Notes: generated from the letters alone by a model not told the origin. 37,075 nt of DNA from CAVSIS01 sp963814875 (GCA_963814875.1 CAWFFJ010000004.1:1-37075); one strand, 5' to 3'; counted from the first letter of the stretch, positions 22,716 through 31,139 are shown. Program-made: numbers and translations.

Positions 22716-23481
22716 ACGGCTGACGCTCGACCTCCCCCGTCATCGGGACGAACCGCACCGGGATCACAGAGCGCTCCTCGAAGCGGTCGCCGGCGCGGGT
22801 GACAACGCGCAGCTCCTGGTAGAAGGCCCCGACCGGGATCACCATGTGGGCGCCGTCCTTCAGCTGCTGGAGAAGCGGGTCCGGCAGGCGCTCGGGAGCC
22901 GCAGTCACGACGATGCCGTCGAACGGCGCCGCTGCCGGCCATCCCCCGTAGCCGTCGCCGCAGCGCACGTGAACCGAGTCGTAGCCGAGCTCGTCGAGCA
23001 GTGTCTCGGCCCGCTCGCACAGGCTGCGCCGGATCTCGATCGTGTACACCTCGACTCCCATGGCGGAGAGCACGGCGGCCTGGTAGCCGGACCCGGTGCC
23101 GATCTCGAGGACCTTGTCCCCCGGACCGACGTCAAGCAGCTCGGTCATGAGCGCGACAATGTAGGGCTGGGAGATCGTCTGCCCCTCACCGATCGGCAAC
23201 GGTGAGTCCCGGTACGCCTCCGCTCGGTAGTCCGACGCGACAAAGCGGTCACGTGGGACCTGTCCCATCGCCGCCAGCACCCGGGCGTCCCGCACGCCGC
23301 GTGCCTCGATCTGCGTTTTGACCATCTGCTCGCGCATCGCCGCCCAGTCGGGCTCCCTGGCGGGTGAGCCGTCCCCACCGTTGTTCGTGCAGCCGCCCAT
23401 CACCACACCCCCCGCCAGTACGAGGACCCCGAGGGCAAGCGCTCGTCGCCCGATCAGAGGTTCTCGTACCGCCATGGTCAT
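22714..23481 (-). CDS. pcm: Protein-L-isoaspartate O-methyltransferase, predicted lipoprotein
   Basis: The 255-residue protein has a PCMT domain from about residue 45: MVKTQIEARGVRD, VPRDRFV, PLPIGEGQTISQP, and the SAM-binding LEIGTGSGYQAAVL. PCMT repairs isoaspartyl damage in proteins using S-adenosylmethionine. Unlike the cytoplasmic enzyme (about 210 residues), this one begins with a basic N-region, a hydrophobic stretch and a lipobox-like GGVVMGGC (Cys near residue 31), which predicts export and lipid anchoring. Start ATG 23481 has AGGAGG 7 nt before it and overlaps the amidohydrolase stop (ATGA). A periplasmic location would need a SAM source there, so the targeting is a prediction only. 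Confidence 0.9.
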   Translation of the reverse strand: MTMAVREPLIGRRALALGVLVLAGGVVMGGCTNNGGDGSPAREPDWAAMREQMVKTQIEARGVRDARVLAAMGQVPRDRFVASDYRAEAYRDSPLPIGEGQTISQPYIVALMTELLDVGPGDKVLEIGTGSGYQAAVLSAMGVEVYTIEIRRSLCERAETLLDELGYDSVHVRCGDGYGGWPAAAPFDGIVVTAAPERLPDPLLQQLKDGAHMVIPVGAFYQELRVVTRAGDRFEERSVIPVRFVPMTGEVERQP

Positions 23482-25151
23482 TGAGCGCCTCCTGTCCGGC
23501 CGGCGGCGTCCGCGACGAAGACGTCGCGACCGGCTACGACCGTTCGCAGGATCTTCATCTGCAAGAGCCGTTCCGGTGGGACCTGCTCGGGATCAACGTC
23601 CACCACCGTCAGGTCGGCGGCCATGCCGACGCCAATCGCGCCGCTCCAGCGCTCGGCGTGCCCGGCCACCGCGGCGCCGGTCGTGAACAACGCCAAGGCC
23701 TCCGACGGCCGCAAGCGCTCGCCCGGGTTCCAGCCGTCCGCAGGTGTCCCGTCCGGCCGCCTGCGGGTCTCGGCCGCGTACAGACCCAGCCTCGGGTCCG
23801 GGCTTTCGACCGGAGCGTCCGATCCGCCGGCGAGTTGGGCCCCGGCATCCAGCAGGGAGCGCCACCGGTATGCCCACGCGATGCGCTCCGGTCCGAGGCG
23901 TTGTGGCGCCCACGGCATGTCCGAGGTGCAGTGCGTCGGCTGGATCGAGGCGATGACCTGCGTCGCGGCAAAGCGCGCCACATCCTCCGGCCTCACGATC
24001 TGGGAATGCTCGATGCGATGCCGAAGTCGTATGTTGCGGCGCGAGTCCAGCCCGGCGAAGGCGTCCAAGGCACGATGCACCGCCTCGTCGCCGATGGCGT
24101 GGATGGCGACCTGGTAGCGCGCGGCAGCAGCCTTGCGCACCGCCGCAGTGAGGTCCTCTGCACTCATGACGGCGAGGCCCCGGTTCCCCGGATCGTCGGA
24201 GTAATCCGCTCCCAGGAGCGCGCCTCGGCTGCCGAGTGCACCGTCGGCGTAGAGCTTGACTCCGCCGATCCTCAACATCTCCTGCCTGCCCCAGCCCGGC
24301 GGCAGCGCCAACTCCCGGTCCAGAAGCTGTGGGTCGGATCCGTCGAGCAACACGTAGACGCGGATCGGCAGCTTGCCCGCGCCGTCCAGCGACCGCAGTA
24401 CTGCGAGCTGGTTGGCGGTTGTCCCGGCATCGTGGATCTGGGTGAGGCCGAACCGCGCCAGCGCGTCGCAGGCAGCAAGTATGCGGCGTTCAATCACCGC
24501 AGGCCCTGGTTTCGGGACCACCCTCGAGATGAGGTCGACGGCGTTGTCCACCAGCACACCGCTCGGTTCGCCATCGCTTCGACGAACGATCCGCCCTCCG
24601 GGAGGATCCGTGGTCGTGCGATCGATGCCCGCGAGCTTCAGAGCCTTGCCGCTCGCAATCACTGCGTGTCCATCCACGCGGCGGAGCAGCACCGCACGGC
24701 CGGAGAGCGCACGGTCGAGCGCTGCCCGGTCCGGAAAGGCGTGGTCAGACCACAGGTTCTGGTCCCACCCGCGGCCCTCGACCCACTCCCCCGAAGGCCG
24801 GCCGGCGGTGAATCGGACCACACGTTCCACGACCTCGTCCCACGAGCGTGCGCCGCTGAGATCGACCTGCTCGAGCGAGGTCCCATACCCGGTCAGATGG
24901 AGGTGCGCGTCGGTGAGGCCCGGCAACACGTGTGCGCCGGCGAGATCGACGACCTCCGTCCCTGCCGGCGGCGCTCCCTTGGCCTCCCCCGGCGTTGTCA
25001 GGGCGGCGATCCGCCCGTCTCGGACCAGGATCGACTCGCGCACGACCCCTTCCGGGGTGTGCACCAGACCGTTGATGAGGAGCCGGTCCGCCGCACCCGC
25101 ATGCGACGAAACCAGCACGGCGCCGGCAAGACAAAGTGTTGAGTACCTCAC
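23478..25151 (-). CDS. Exported YtcJ-like metal-dependent amidohydrolase
   Basis: The 557-residue amidohydrolase of the TIM-barrel superfamily resembles the YtcJ/LAF3 group. The metal-binding HLH is in GLTDAHLHLTGYG; later metal ligands lie in AIHAIGDEAVHRALD, HRIEHSQ and GGSDAPVESPDP. A signal peptide is likely (RYSTLCLAGAVLVSSHAGA-AD), placing it outside the cytoplasm. The substrate is unknown. GTG 25151 was chosen because the signal peptide begins there; the open frame upstream has no such feature. The start lacks a Shine-Dalgarno, and TACACT ends exactly 6 nt before it, pointing to a leaderless transcript. The downstream pcm-like gene overlaps by 4 bp. Confidence 0.93.
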   Translation of the reverse strand: MRYSTLCLAGAVLVSSHAGAADRLLINGLVHTPEGVVRESILVRDGRIAALTTPGEAKGAPPAGTEVVDLAGAHVLPGLTDAHLHLTGYGTSLEQVDLSGARSWDEVVERVVRFTAGRPSGEWVEGRGWDQNLWSDHAFPDRAALDRALSGRAVLLRRVDGHAVIASGKALKLAGIDRTTTDPPGGRIVRRSDGEPSGVLVDNAVDLISRVVPKPGPAVIERRILAACDALARFGLTQIHDAGTTANQLAVLRSLDGAGKLPIRVYVLLDGSDPQLLDRELALPPGWGRQEMLRIGGVKLYADGALGSRGALLGADYSDDPGNRGLAVMSAEDLTAAVRKAAAARYQVAIHAIGDEAVHRALDAFAGLDSRRNIRLRHRIEHSQIVRPEDVARFAATQVIASIQPTHCTSDMPWAPQRLGPERIAWAYRWRSLLDAGAQLAGGSDAPVESPDPRLGLYAAETRRRPDGTPADGWNPGERLRPSEALALFTTGAAVAGHAERWSGAIGVGMAADLTVVDVDPEQVPPERLLQMKILRTVVAGRDVFVADAAGRTGGAQ

Positions 25152-25157
25152 CGGGTC

Positions 25158-25163
25158 AGTGTA
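25158..25163 (-). promoter_or_regulatory. -10 element (TACACT) of the amidohydrolase gene
   Basis: TACACT on the minus strand lies 6 nt before the GTG start, the same hexamer and spacing as at 12859-12864. No ribosome-binding site lies between. The -35 region is not clear. Confidence 0.45.
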
Positions 25164-25229
25164 ACGCAGGCTCCGGGACTCGCAGGAGGCCCGAGGGTGG
25201 CATTCGGATACAGTTGGTTCGCAGCACCC

Positions 25230-25245
25230 GTCCTCTGGAGAGGAC
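25230..25245. promoter_or_regulatory. Inverted repeat, possible activator site
   Basis: GTCCTCT-GG-AGAGGAC is a 7-bp-arm inverted repeat whose edge is 42 bp upstream of a sigma-54-like promoter. It could be a binding site for an enhancer-binding protein. This is inferred from symmetry and position only. Confidence 0.35.
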
Positions 25246-25287
25246 GCATCATCCGGCCCGTATCCCCACCGTCCCTGGGGCGTCCGT

Positions 25288-25303
25288 GGCACGCACCTTG
25301 CGA
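25288..25303 (+). promoter_or_regulatory. Probable sigma-54 (RpoN) promoter
   Basis: TGGCACG-CACC-TTGCG matches the sigma-54 consensus TGGCACGNNNNTTGCW at every fixed position except the last. The invariant GG (-24) and GC (-12) have the correct spacing. It would start transcription near 25314, about 40 nt before the ATG of the exported YXWGXW-type protein. Confidence 0.65.
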
Positions 25304-25353
25304 TAACTCCCGGCGACGCCGCACCTCGAACCGGCGGCGTCAAGGAGGCCGCC

Positions 25354-26826
25354 ATGACACGTTCACGACTCGCAATCGCCACCACGGCCCTCATCGCTGC
25401 AGTCGCGCTCACGGTCCCTGCGCCGGCAGAGGCCGGATGGTTCGGGCTCCACATCGGAGACGGCGGTGCCGGCGTGTCCCTCGGCTTCGGAAGCTGGTGG
25501 GCCTGGACCGACGCATGGGCTTCCGGACCGGCCGACCTCGACTTCGACGTCGCGCTCTCGGGCTACGGCGAGTGGGTCTGGGTCGAAGGACTTGGCCGGG
25601 TGTGGCGCCCCTGGGTGGCCGCGGACTGGCGCCCCTACACCAACGGTCGATGGGTGTGGACCAACGTCGGGTGGACCTGGGTCGCCTACGAACCCTGGGG
25701 CTACGTTCCTCATCACTTCGGCAACTGGGCGCTGACCCCGTCCGGCTGGGCCTGGGTGCCCGGCGTCGTGTACACCCCAGCCAGCGTCATCTGGGTCGGC
25801 TCCGGCGGCCTGGTCGGGTGGTATGCCTGCCCGCCCCACGGCTGGAGCCACGCTCGCCGCGGCTACTGGAACGGCTACGAGCGCGGATCGCGCGACGGCT
25901 ACCAGACCGGCTACAGCGACGGTTGGGACGACGCGCGTTACGCCTCCTTTGTCGCTTGGGACCATCTCGCCGACGACGATCTGCCTCGGCGCGCGGTCGC
26001 CGGCTACGCGGTCCCCCGGGGAAGTCGCGTCCAGGGGCTCGCCGCACCGCCGAGCCGCTCTGAGGTCGCCCGCCGTTCGGGTCGCCCTGTGCCCGAGGCC
26101 CGGCTCGAGCAGCGCACCGTCCGCGTGTCCGGCCGAGCGGTCACCATCGCCCGGCCTGCTGGGCTCGAACGCAGCGTCGAGTCGCATGCCGACGACACCG
26201 TGCGGCGGGCCCTGAGCCCGAGGGTGTCGCGCGAGCTCGAGTCGGCGCGGTCGCTTCCCGAGCCTGTCGAGCGCGCCAACACCCCTCGGGTCACGACCCG
26301 TCCGGCTACCACGGCGACACGATCCCAGGCGAGCCCTCCCGGGGTGCTGCGCTCACAGCCGGCACCCTCTGTGCGACCCTCGGCCACGACCCCGAACGCC
26401 TCGCGTCGCCCTGCTCCGATCACCCGCAGCACGCAACAGCCGTCGGCGACGCGGGGAGTATCGTCCGACGCCAGGATCCAGCCGGCGCCGGCGACCCGGA
26501 TTGGATCCGGGACCGGTCGCGCCATGAGCCCAGCGGCTCCGAACACGAGCCCAAACCCTGCGACGAGCCGCGCGTCGCGCCTGCGGCAGCCTGTTGCCCC
26601 AGAGCGGTCCTCATCGGTCGCCGGCCGCGCGAGTGCCGCGCCGACGGCCCGCCGGGTCGAGACCGGAGCTCACAACGCTCCCTCGGGACAGGGGGCCGGC
26701 ACCTCCGTCCGTCCGGCCGCCGGCTCCACCGCGGGCCCCCGCGGGGGGGCGACTACGGTGCGCCCGGCCCCGCGCGAAAAGACCGGTACGACCAAGCCGG
26801 CCCGCGCGCGACGCCAAAGTGAATGA
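25354..26826 (+). CDS. Exported Trp-rich YXWGXW/DUF6600-type protein with low-complexity tail
   Basis: The 490-residue protein starts with a Sec signal peptide (MTRSRLAIATTALIAAVALT, cleavage near AEA-GW). Residues about 60-170 are a Trp/Tyr/Gly-rich repeat region of the DUF6600/YXWGXW type (GYGEWVWVEGLGRVWRPW, ADWRPYTNGRWVWT, YEPWGYVPHHFGNWA, GWAWVPG). A Tyr/Asp-rich hinge follows, and then a long Pro/Ser/Thr/Arg/Ala-rich, probably disordered basic tail (about 230-490). The function of the family is unknown; an envelope or extracellular location is predicted. AAGGAGG lies 5 nt before the ATG. A sigma-54-like promoter sits upstream, so expression is probably conditional. No cysteine pairs or enzyme motifs are seen. 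Confidence 0.85.
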   Translation: MTRSRLAIATTALIAAVALTVPAPAEAGWFGLHIGDGGAGVSLGFGSWWAWTDAWASGPADLDFDVALSGYGEWVWVEGLGRVWRPWVAADWRPYTNGRWVWTNVGWTWVAYEPWGYVPHHFGNWALTPSGWAWVPGVVYTPASVIWVGSGGLVGWYACPPHGWSHARRGYWNGYERGSRDGYQTGYSDGWDDARYASFVAWDHLADDDLPRRAVAGYAVPRGSRVQGLAAPPSRSEVARRSGRPVPEARLEQRTVRVSGRAVTIARPAGLERSVESHADDTVRRALSPRVSRELESARSLPEPVERANTPRVTTRPATTATRSQASPPGVLRSQPAPSVRPSATTPNASRRPAPITRSTQQPSATRGVSSDARIQPAPATRIGSGTGRAMSPAAPNTSPNPATSRASRLRQPVAPERSSSVAGRASAAPTARRVETGAHNAPSGQGAGTSVRPAAGSTAGPRGGATTVRPAPREKTGTTKPARARRQSE

Positions 26827-26871
26827 TCGCGTCGCCGCCCGAGCACATCGTGCGGACAGCGAAGACACAAC

Positions 26872-26896
26872 GCGCCGCCCTCGTCGAGGGCGGCGC
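26872..26896. terminator. Hairpin between convergent YXWGXW and DUF1573 genes
   Basis: GCGCCGCCCTC and GAGGGCGGCGC form a perfect 11-bp stem with a 3-nt loop between two convergent genes. No strong T-run is present. It is likely a bidirectional terminator. Confidence 0.6.
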
Positions 26897-26927
26897 ATTC
26901 CTGCCGTGATCTGGTTCGCGCGCGAGG

Positions 26928-27677
26928 TCAGCGCGGAACCGGCGGGCGCGCAGAGGGCTGCTCACCCACGCTGGTCACCCGGCCGACCACCTTGACGCCG
27001 ACAACCGGAGCGTCCTCGAGCGTGGTGCGGACGCTGATGTCCGCGTTGACCATGCCGGGAGGGGCATTCTTGCCCAGTACCAGGTCGATCTCCCACTGCG
27101 GCCCCGGGTGTCCCTGGACCATCTCGCCGTCACCGAGCTTGCGGGCCGACGCAGTGAGGTAGGGCACGCTCGAGGAGACCGTGGTGACCTCGAAGTCACG
27201 GCCGGCCTCGGCGGGCGCGAGCACGACCTTGGCCTCCGCGCTGGTCCCGGCCACGGCCCCGAGGCGGACGATCGGTCGCGGCAGGACATCGACCACGGGC
27301 TTGACGTCGGCACGGGCCAGCAGGCGCAGGGTCGGACGTTCAGGGTCATTGGAGACCACAAGGACCGACTTCGTGATCGGCCCACTGAACTCCTTGGTGT
27401 CGATCTTCGCCCTGACCTTTCCGGTCGCTCCGGGGGCGATGGTCTTGTCGAAGTCGACCACGGTGCAGCCGCAGGTCGGCCGCACCTCGAGGGTCAACGG
27501 CTGTCCGCCCTCGTTCTGGACGTCGTAGGTCAGCTCCAAAACCTGGCCCTGCCGAACCGCACCGAAGTCCCGCATCGACTGATCGACCGCGATCTTGGGC
27601 GGAGCCGGTGGATTGGCGGCGGCGAGCGGGAAGCTCGCCGTGAGGATCAGGCCGAGGAGACACGAGACAGGTCGCAT
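26928..27677 (-). CDS. Exported DUF1573-domain protein
   Basis: The 249-residue protein has a signal peptide (MRPVSCLLGLILTASFPLAA-AN). A DUF1573 domain follows (about residues 28-125): FGAVRQGQVLELTYDVQNEG, then the family hallmark PTCGCTVVDFD and SKSVLVVSNDPERP-like sequence. A second immunoglobulin-like beta domain occupies the C-terminal half. DUF1573 proteins have Ig-like/ASH-type folds and are exported in many Gram-negatives, but their role is not established. ATG 27677 has GGGAGGTAAC before it; the longer upstream frame crosses the neighbouring promoter region and is rejected. It is divergent from the OmpR-type regulator, which may control it. Confidence 0.88.
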   Translation of the reverse strand: MRPVSCLLGLILTASFPLAAANPPAPPKIAVDQSMRDFGAVRQGQVLELTYDVQNEGGQPLTLEVRPTCGCTVVDFDKTIAPGATGKVRAKIDTKEFSGPITKSVLVVSNDPERPTLRLLARADVKPVVDVLPRPIVRLGAVAGTSAEAKVVLAPAEAGRDFEVTTVSSSVPYLTASARKLGDGEMVQGHPGPQWEIDLVLGKNAPPGMVNADISVRTTLEDAPVVGVKVVGRVTSVGEQPSARPPVPR

Positions 27678-27766
27678 GATGTTACCTCCCAGAATCTGAC
27701 AACGGGCGGCGTCGGCACCCTTCGAGCACGCTAACGACACCCGACGGACGGCGCAATCCCGCGCGG

Positions 27767-27782
27767 GTAAAGGGGATGTAAA
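27767..27782 (+). promoter_or_regulatory. Direct repeat GTAAA with 11-bp period, possible response-regulator site
   Basis: GTAAA at 27767-27771 and again at 27778-27782 have the 11-bp phasing typical of binding sites for OmpR/PhoB-type regulators. A third, inverted TGTAAA lies at 27817-27822. All are in the divergent region between the DUF1573 gene and the response-regulator gene. Binding is inferred. Confidence 0.4.
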
Positions 27783-27876
27783 TGGGAGGCTTCTGCGATG
27801 CCGAGCCATGCGGCCTTTTACACGCCGGTGACATTCCTCCCAATCCGGCTGTCCTATCCTGGTCCGCGGTGATGAC

Positions 27877-28557
27877 ATGCGCATTCTGTTAGTCGAGGAC
27901 GAGCCTGCACTCCGGCAGGGTCTGGTGGCGCTCCTCGAGGGGGCGGGACATGCCGTGAACGCCGTCGGCGACGGTCCTGAGGCGGTGTCCGAGGGGATCG
28001 CGGGCGGCCACGACCTGGTCGTCCTCGATCTCATGCTGCCCACCCTCGACGGTCTCGAGGTGTGCCGACGGCTCCGTGAGGGTCGGCCCGGTCTGCCGGT
28101 CCTGATGCTCACCGCCCGCGCCTCCGAAGACGACGTCGTTCGCGGCCTTGCCTGTGGGGCCGACGACTACATCACCAAGCCTTTCGGTGCGCGTGAGCTG
28201 CTCGCACGGGTCGATGCGATCGAGCGCCGCCTGCGCACCCTTCCGGGCGAGCCGGAACGGCTCGAGATCGACGGCTGCACGCTCGACCTGGGCCGCCTCG
28301 TGGCCACGCGAGACGCGACCTCGGAGCCTCTCACCCCCCGCGAGGCCGGCATCCTGAGATGGCTTTACCGCCACCGCAGCCGGGTGGTGTCGCGCGCCGA
28401 GCTGCTCGAGCACGTGTGGAGCGCCGCGAGCGACCTCGAGACCCGCACCGTCGACATGACCATCGCCAAGCTGCGCCGCAAGATCGAGCGCGAGCCCGCC
28501 TCGCCCCGCATCGTCGTCACGGTGACCGGTGCCGGGTACGCCTGGGGCGACCCGTGA
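27877..28557 (+). CDS. OmpR/PhoB-family response regulator
   Basis: The 226-residue protein has a receiver domain (1-115) with the acidic pair in LVEDEPAL, phospho-acceptor D51 in VVLDLMLPT, and the Thr/Lys pair in MLTARAS and YITKPFGARELLARV. A winged-helix effector domain follows (about 125-222) with LTPREAGILRWLYRHRSRVVS, RTVDMTIAKLRRKIE and GAGYAW. It is a DNA-binding transcription regulator. The ATG has no clear Shine-Dalgarno; TATCCT ends about 17 nt before it as a possible -10. The kinase gene follows with a 4-bp overlap. GTAAA repeats upstream may be its own binding site. Confidence 0.95.
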   Translation: MRILLVEDEPALRQGLVALLEGAGHAVNAVGDGPEAVSEGIAGGHDLVVLDLMLPTLDGLEVCRRLREGRPGLPVLMLTARASEDDVVRGLACGADDYITKPFGARELLARVDAIERRLRTLPGEPERLEIDGCTLDLGRLVATRDATSEPLTPREAGILRWLYRHRSRVVSRAELLEHVWSAASDLETRTVDMTIAKLRRKIEREPASPRIVVTVTGAGYAWGDP

Positions 28558-30248
28558 GGGTGCGCCGAGCAACCCCGCTTGCCGCGGTGCTCGTCGCCGT
28601 CGCAACCCTCCTGCCGACCGCGGCGTGGTACGTGGTCGGCTCTCGTGAGGTCGCGCGCCGCGGCGTGGAGATCGTCGCTGAGGCCGGCCGGCGGCTCGAA
28701 CGCGATCTCGGCACCACGGCCTCGGCTCTGGCCACCCGCCTTGAACGTGTTCGCGAGACCGAGGCGCGTCGCCCTTTCTACCACTATCAGAGCATCTACC
28801 ACGATCCCGAAGGCGCCGCCCAAGGTCTCGCCGTCACGCCATCGCCCCTGGCGGGCGGCCCGACCGATCCCCTGGTCCTGTCGCACTTCCAGATCGACGC
28901 TGACGGCCGAGTCACGGTCCCCTCGGTCAACGACCGTTTCCCCGAGCTGAGCGCCCGCGACGGCCTCGCGGCGTACTGCGACTTCCTCAGCGCGATGCAC
29001 GACGCGGTCGTGCTCGACGTCGACGCGCCGCCGGTGCGCGACGAGGAGCGCGTGCTCGTGCTCGACCGCGCCGCGTGGCAGCAGAACGTCCTCGCCGAGT
29101 CCGTGTACGCGATGCTCACCGGACAGGAGCCCGCACACTCCAACGACGGCTCGACCGACCATGGTTCCGGCCGGGTCGTGGTCAGGGTCGGGCCGATGCG
29201 TTGGAGGACGCTGGTGGTCGGCCAGGGTCCCCTTCTCGCCGCTCTGCGCGAAGTGTCCACGCCCGCGGGGACCCTGGTACAAGGTTTCGCCGTTTCCCCG
29301 GACGACGTTGCGGCATCCCTCGGAGAGCGCTCGTCAAGAGCTCGCTTTGAGCCGGTCGGCGCCGCGCCCGCAGCAGTGGCGGTCTCGACCCGCGTTGGCG
29401 ACACCGGCTGGCGACTTTCGCTGTCTGACCCAACCCGTCCGGTGCTCGCCGAACGCACCGCTGCCGCACTGAGGAGCGACTTCAACCGCACCTTCGCCGC
29501 CGGAGCGCTCGCCATCCTGCTGGCCGGGGCGGCGCTGCTGTTCCTGGTTGCCCGATCGGAGGGGCTCGCCCGGCAGCGGGCCGCCTTTGCCGCCGCTGCG
29601 GCCCACGAGCTCAAGACCCCGATCTCCAGCCTCCGCCTCTACGCTGACATGCTTGCGGAGGGGCTCGGCCGCCCGGACGAGGCCGCGGCGTATGCCCGCC
29701 GGGTCGCGGACGAGTCGGCGCGTCTGGGCCGGGTGGTCACCAACATGCTCGACCTCGCGCGTCTCGAGCGCGGCGCGCAGCTGGTCCGTCCCCGCGCCGG
29801 TGACCTCGCCGCAACGGTCGCCGAGACCGTCGAGCGGCTCCGCCCTGCGCTCGCCGACGCCGACGTCGACGTCTCCTGCCGTCTGCCGGAGGGGCTTCCG
29901 CCCGGTCACTTCGACCCGGACGCAGTGGCTCAGATCGTCGCCAACCTGCTCGACAACGCCGAGACCCACACCCGCGGCTGCGCTTCGCGCGGAGTCGAAG
30001 TGACCCTTGCGCGGCACGCGGACCATCTCGCCGTGACCGTCGCCGACGACGGCCCGGGGCTGCCTCGCAACCTGCGGCGACGCCTGTTCCGGCCCTTCCA
30101 GCGCGGCCCGGCGGCAACCTCGGGGCTCGGGCTCGGCCTCGCCCTCGCCCGTTCGCTCGCCCGTGCCCAGGGTGGCGACCTGGTGGTCGAGCACCCCTCC
30201 CAGGGCGCCGCCTTCACCCTGACGGTCCCACTGGGCGGAGGCCCTTGA
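28554..30248 (+). CDS. Membrane sensor histidine kinase
   Basis: The 564-residue kinase has an N-terminal TM helix (about residues 6-24), a large ~280-residue periplasmic sensor region of no recognised family, and a second TM helix (about 313-332). A HisKA domain follows with the phospho-accepting H351 in AAAHELKTP. The HATPase_c domain has an N box NLLDNAETH, G1 DDGPGLP and G2 GLGLGLALARS. It presumably phosphorylates the regulator encoded just upstream, with which it shares a GTGA overlap. The start was chosen at that overlap; the frame upstream is the regulator's shadow. No HAMP domain is evident between TM2 and HisKA. The signal is unknown. Confidence 0.95.
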   Translation: MRVRRATPLAAVLVAVATLLPTAAWYVVGSREVARRGVEIVAEAGRRLERDLGTTASALATRLERVRETEARRPFYHYQSIYHDPEGAAQGLAVTPSPLAGGPTDPLVLSHFQIDADGRVTVPSVNDRFPELSARDGLAAYCDFLSAMHDAVVLDVDAPPVRDEERVLVLDRAAWQQNVLAESVYAMLTGQEPAHSNDGSTDHGSGRVVVRVGPMRWRTLVVGQGPLLAALREVSTPAGTLVQGFAVSPDDVAASLGERSSRARFEPVGAAPAAVAVSTRVGDTGWRLSLSDPTRPVLAERTAAALRSDFNRTFAAGALAILLAGAALLFLVARSEGLARQRAAFAAAAAHELKTPISSLRLYADMLAEGLGRPDEAAAYARRVADESARLGRVVTNMLDLARLERGAQLVRPRAGDLAATVAETVERLRPALADADVDVSCRLPEGLPPGHFDPDAVAQIVANLLDNAETHTRGCASRGVEVTLARHADHLAVTVADDGPGLPRNLRRRLFRPFQRGPAATSGLGLGLALARSLARAQGGDLVVEHPSQGAAFTLTVPLGGGP

Positions 30249-30305
30249 CGGCCAACTGAAGGTCGAGACGCGGCCGGTGACCTCTGCCCTGAGGGCTCCC
30301 GCCGT

Positions 30306-31139
30306 TCACCCCGTGGACCACGCGACCAACGGCGGCCCCTGAGCGTCCGCCGCCGCGACCAGCGTTTCAAGACGCACGGGATCGAGATCGGGCGGCAGGT
30401 GGGCGAGCACCAACCGGTCACACCTCAGACGCGGCGCGAGCTCGAGCCAGTCGGCGAGGTGGGCGTGGCCGCCCAGCCGGGCCGCAACCCGGTAACCTGG
30501 CTCGACGAAGCTGCACTCGACCACGGCTGCCTGCGCGTCGAGCAGGCCGGGGTCGTCGCGGAAGGGCAGCACCGTTCCGTCCCCGGCGAAGACCGCCAGC
30601 GGCCGCCGCTCTCCTCTCTGACCGACCCGCCAGCCCAGGCTCGGCACCCCGTGGTGGACGGCGAACGGTTCCGCCCAGGCACCGTTGCCCAGGTCGATGC
30701 ACTCACCCGGGACTGCCGGCACAACAGTCTCGCGAAGGTCGAGGCGGCGCCGCACTCCGTCGAGGTCCGGCCACCGGCTCAGTGCCTCGAGGAGGGCGTC
30801 TCGCCGGCCGGCGGGCACGACCACCCGGCAACCAGCGCCCCGGAATCGCCGCGCCCGTGCAGACAACCATGCGATCAGCCCGGCCACGTGGTCGGCGTGG
30901 CAGTGGGTCAGCAGCACCGTGGGCTGCGCCGCCAGTACCGCCGAGCAGCGCCCAATGTCGACCGCCGCCCCGAGCGGCTCGATCGCGAACGCCGTGGCAA
31001 GCGCAGCCACCGAGCCCCCGACGATGCGCGCGGAACCCAGATCCAGGACAAGCTCCCACGGATCGCGGCCCCGTGCCGGCAGCCACGACACGGTCATCGT
31101 CTGCACGCGGCCGCGTCGGCGGCCCGGACCTACCCTCAT
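30306..31139 (-). CDS. MBL-fold hydrolase, RNase Z-like
   Basis: The protein is 277 residues from the proposed ATG at 31139. It carries the metallo-beta-lactamase metal ligands: THCHADHVAGL (HxHxDH), a His in FAVHHGVPSLGW, an Asp in VFAGDGT, a His in LGGHAHL, and a final His in VLAHLPPD. The spacing, and the position of the GD and AHL motifs, resemble RNase Z/ElaC-type enzymes that trim tRNA 3' ends, but the N-terminal strand region is divergent. RNase Z is therefore the best guess rather than certain; another MBL phosphodiesterase is possible. The start is uncertain, with ATG 31097 as the alternative. It converges with the histidine kinase gene. Confidence 0.8.
   Translation of the reverse strand: MRVGPGRRRGRVQTMTVSWLPARGRDPWELVLDLGSARIVGGSVAALATAFAIEPLGAAVDIGRCSAVLAAQPTVLLTHCHADHVAGLIAWLSARARRFRGAGCRVVVPAGRRDALLEALSRWPDLDGVRRRLDLRETVVPAVPGECIDLGNGAWAEPFAVHHGVPSLGWRVGQRGERRPLAVFAGDGTVLPFRDDPGLLDAQAAVVECSFVEPGYRVAARLGGHAHLADWLELAPRLRCDRLVLAHLPPDLDPVRLETLVAAADAQGPPLVAWSTG

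Noticed and set aside
23364..25142. 592-codon plus-strand frame opposite the amidohydrolase
   Set aside because: The amidohydrolase has all metal motifs on the minus strand; this frame has none.
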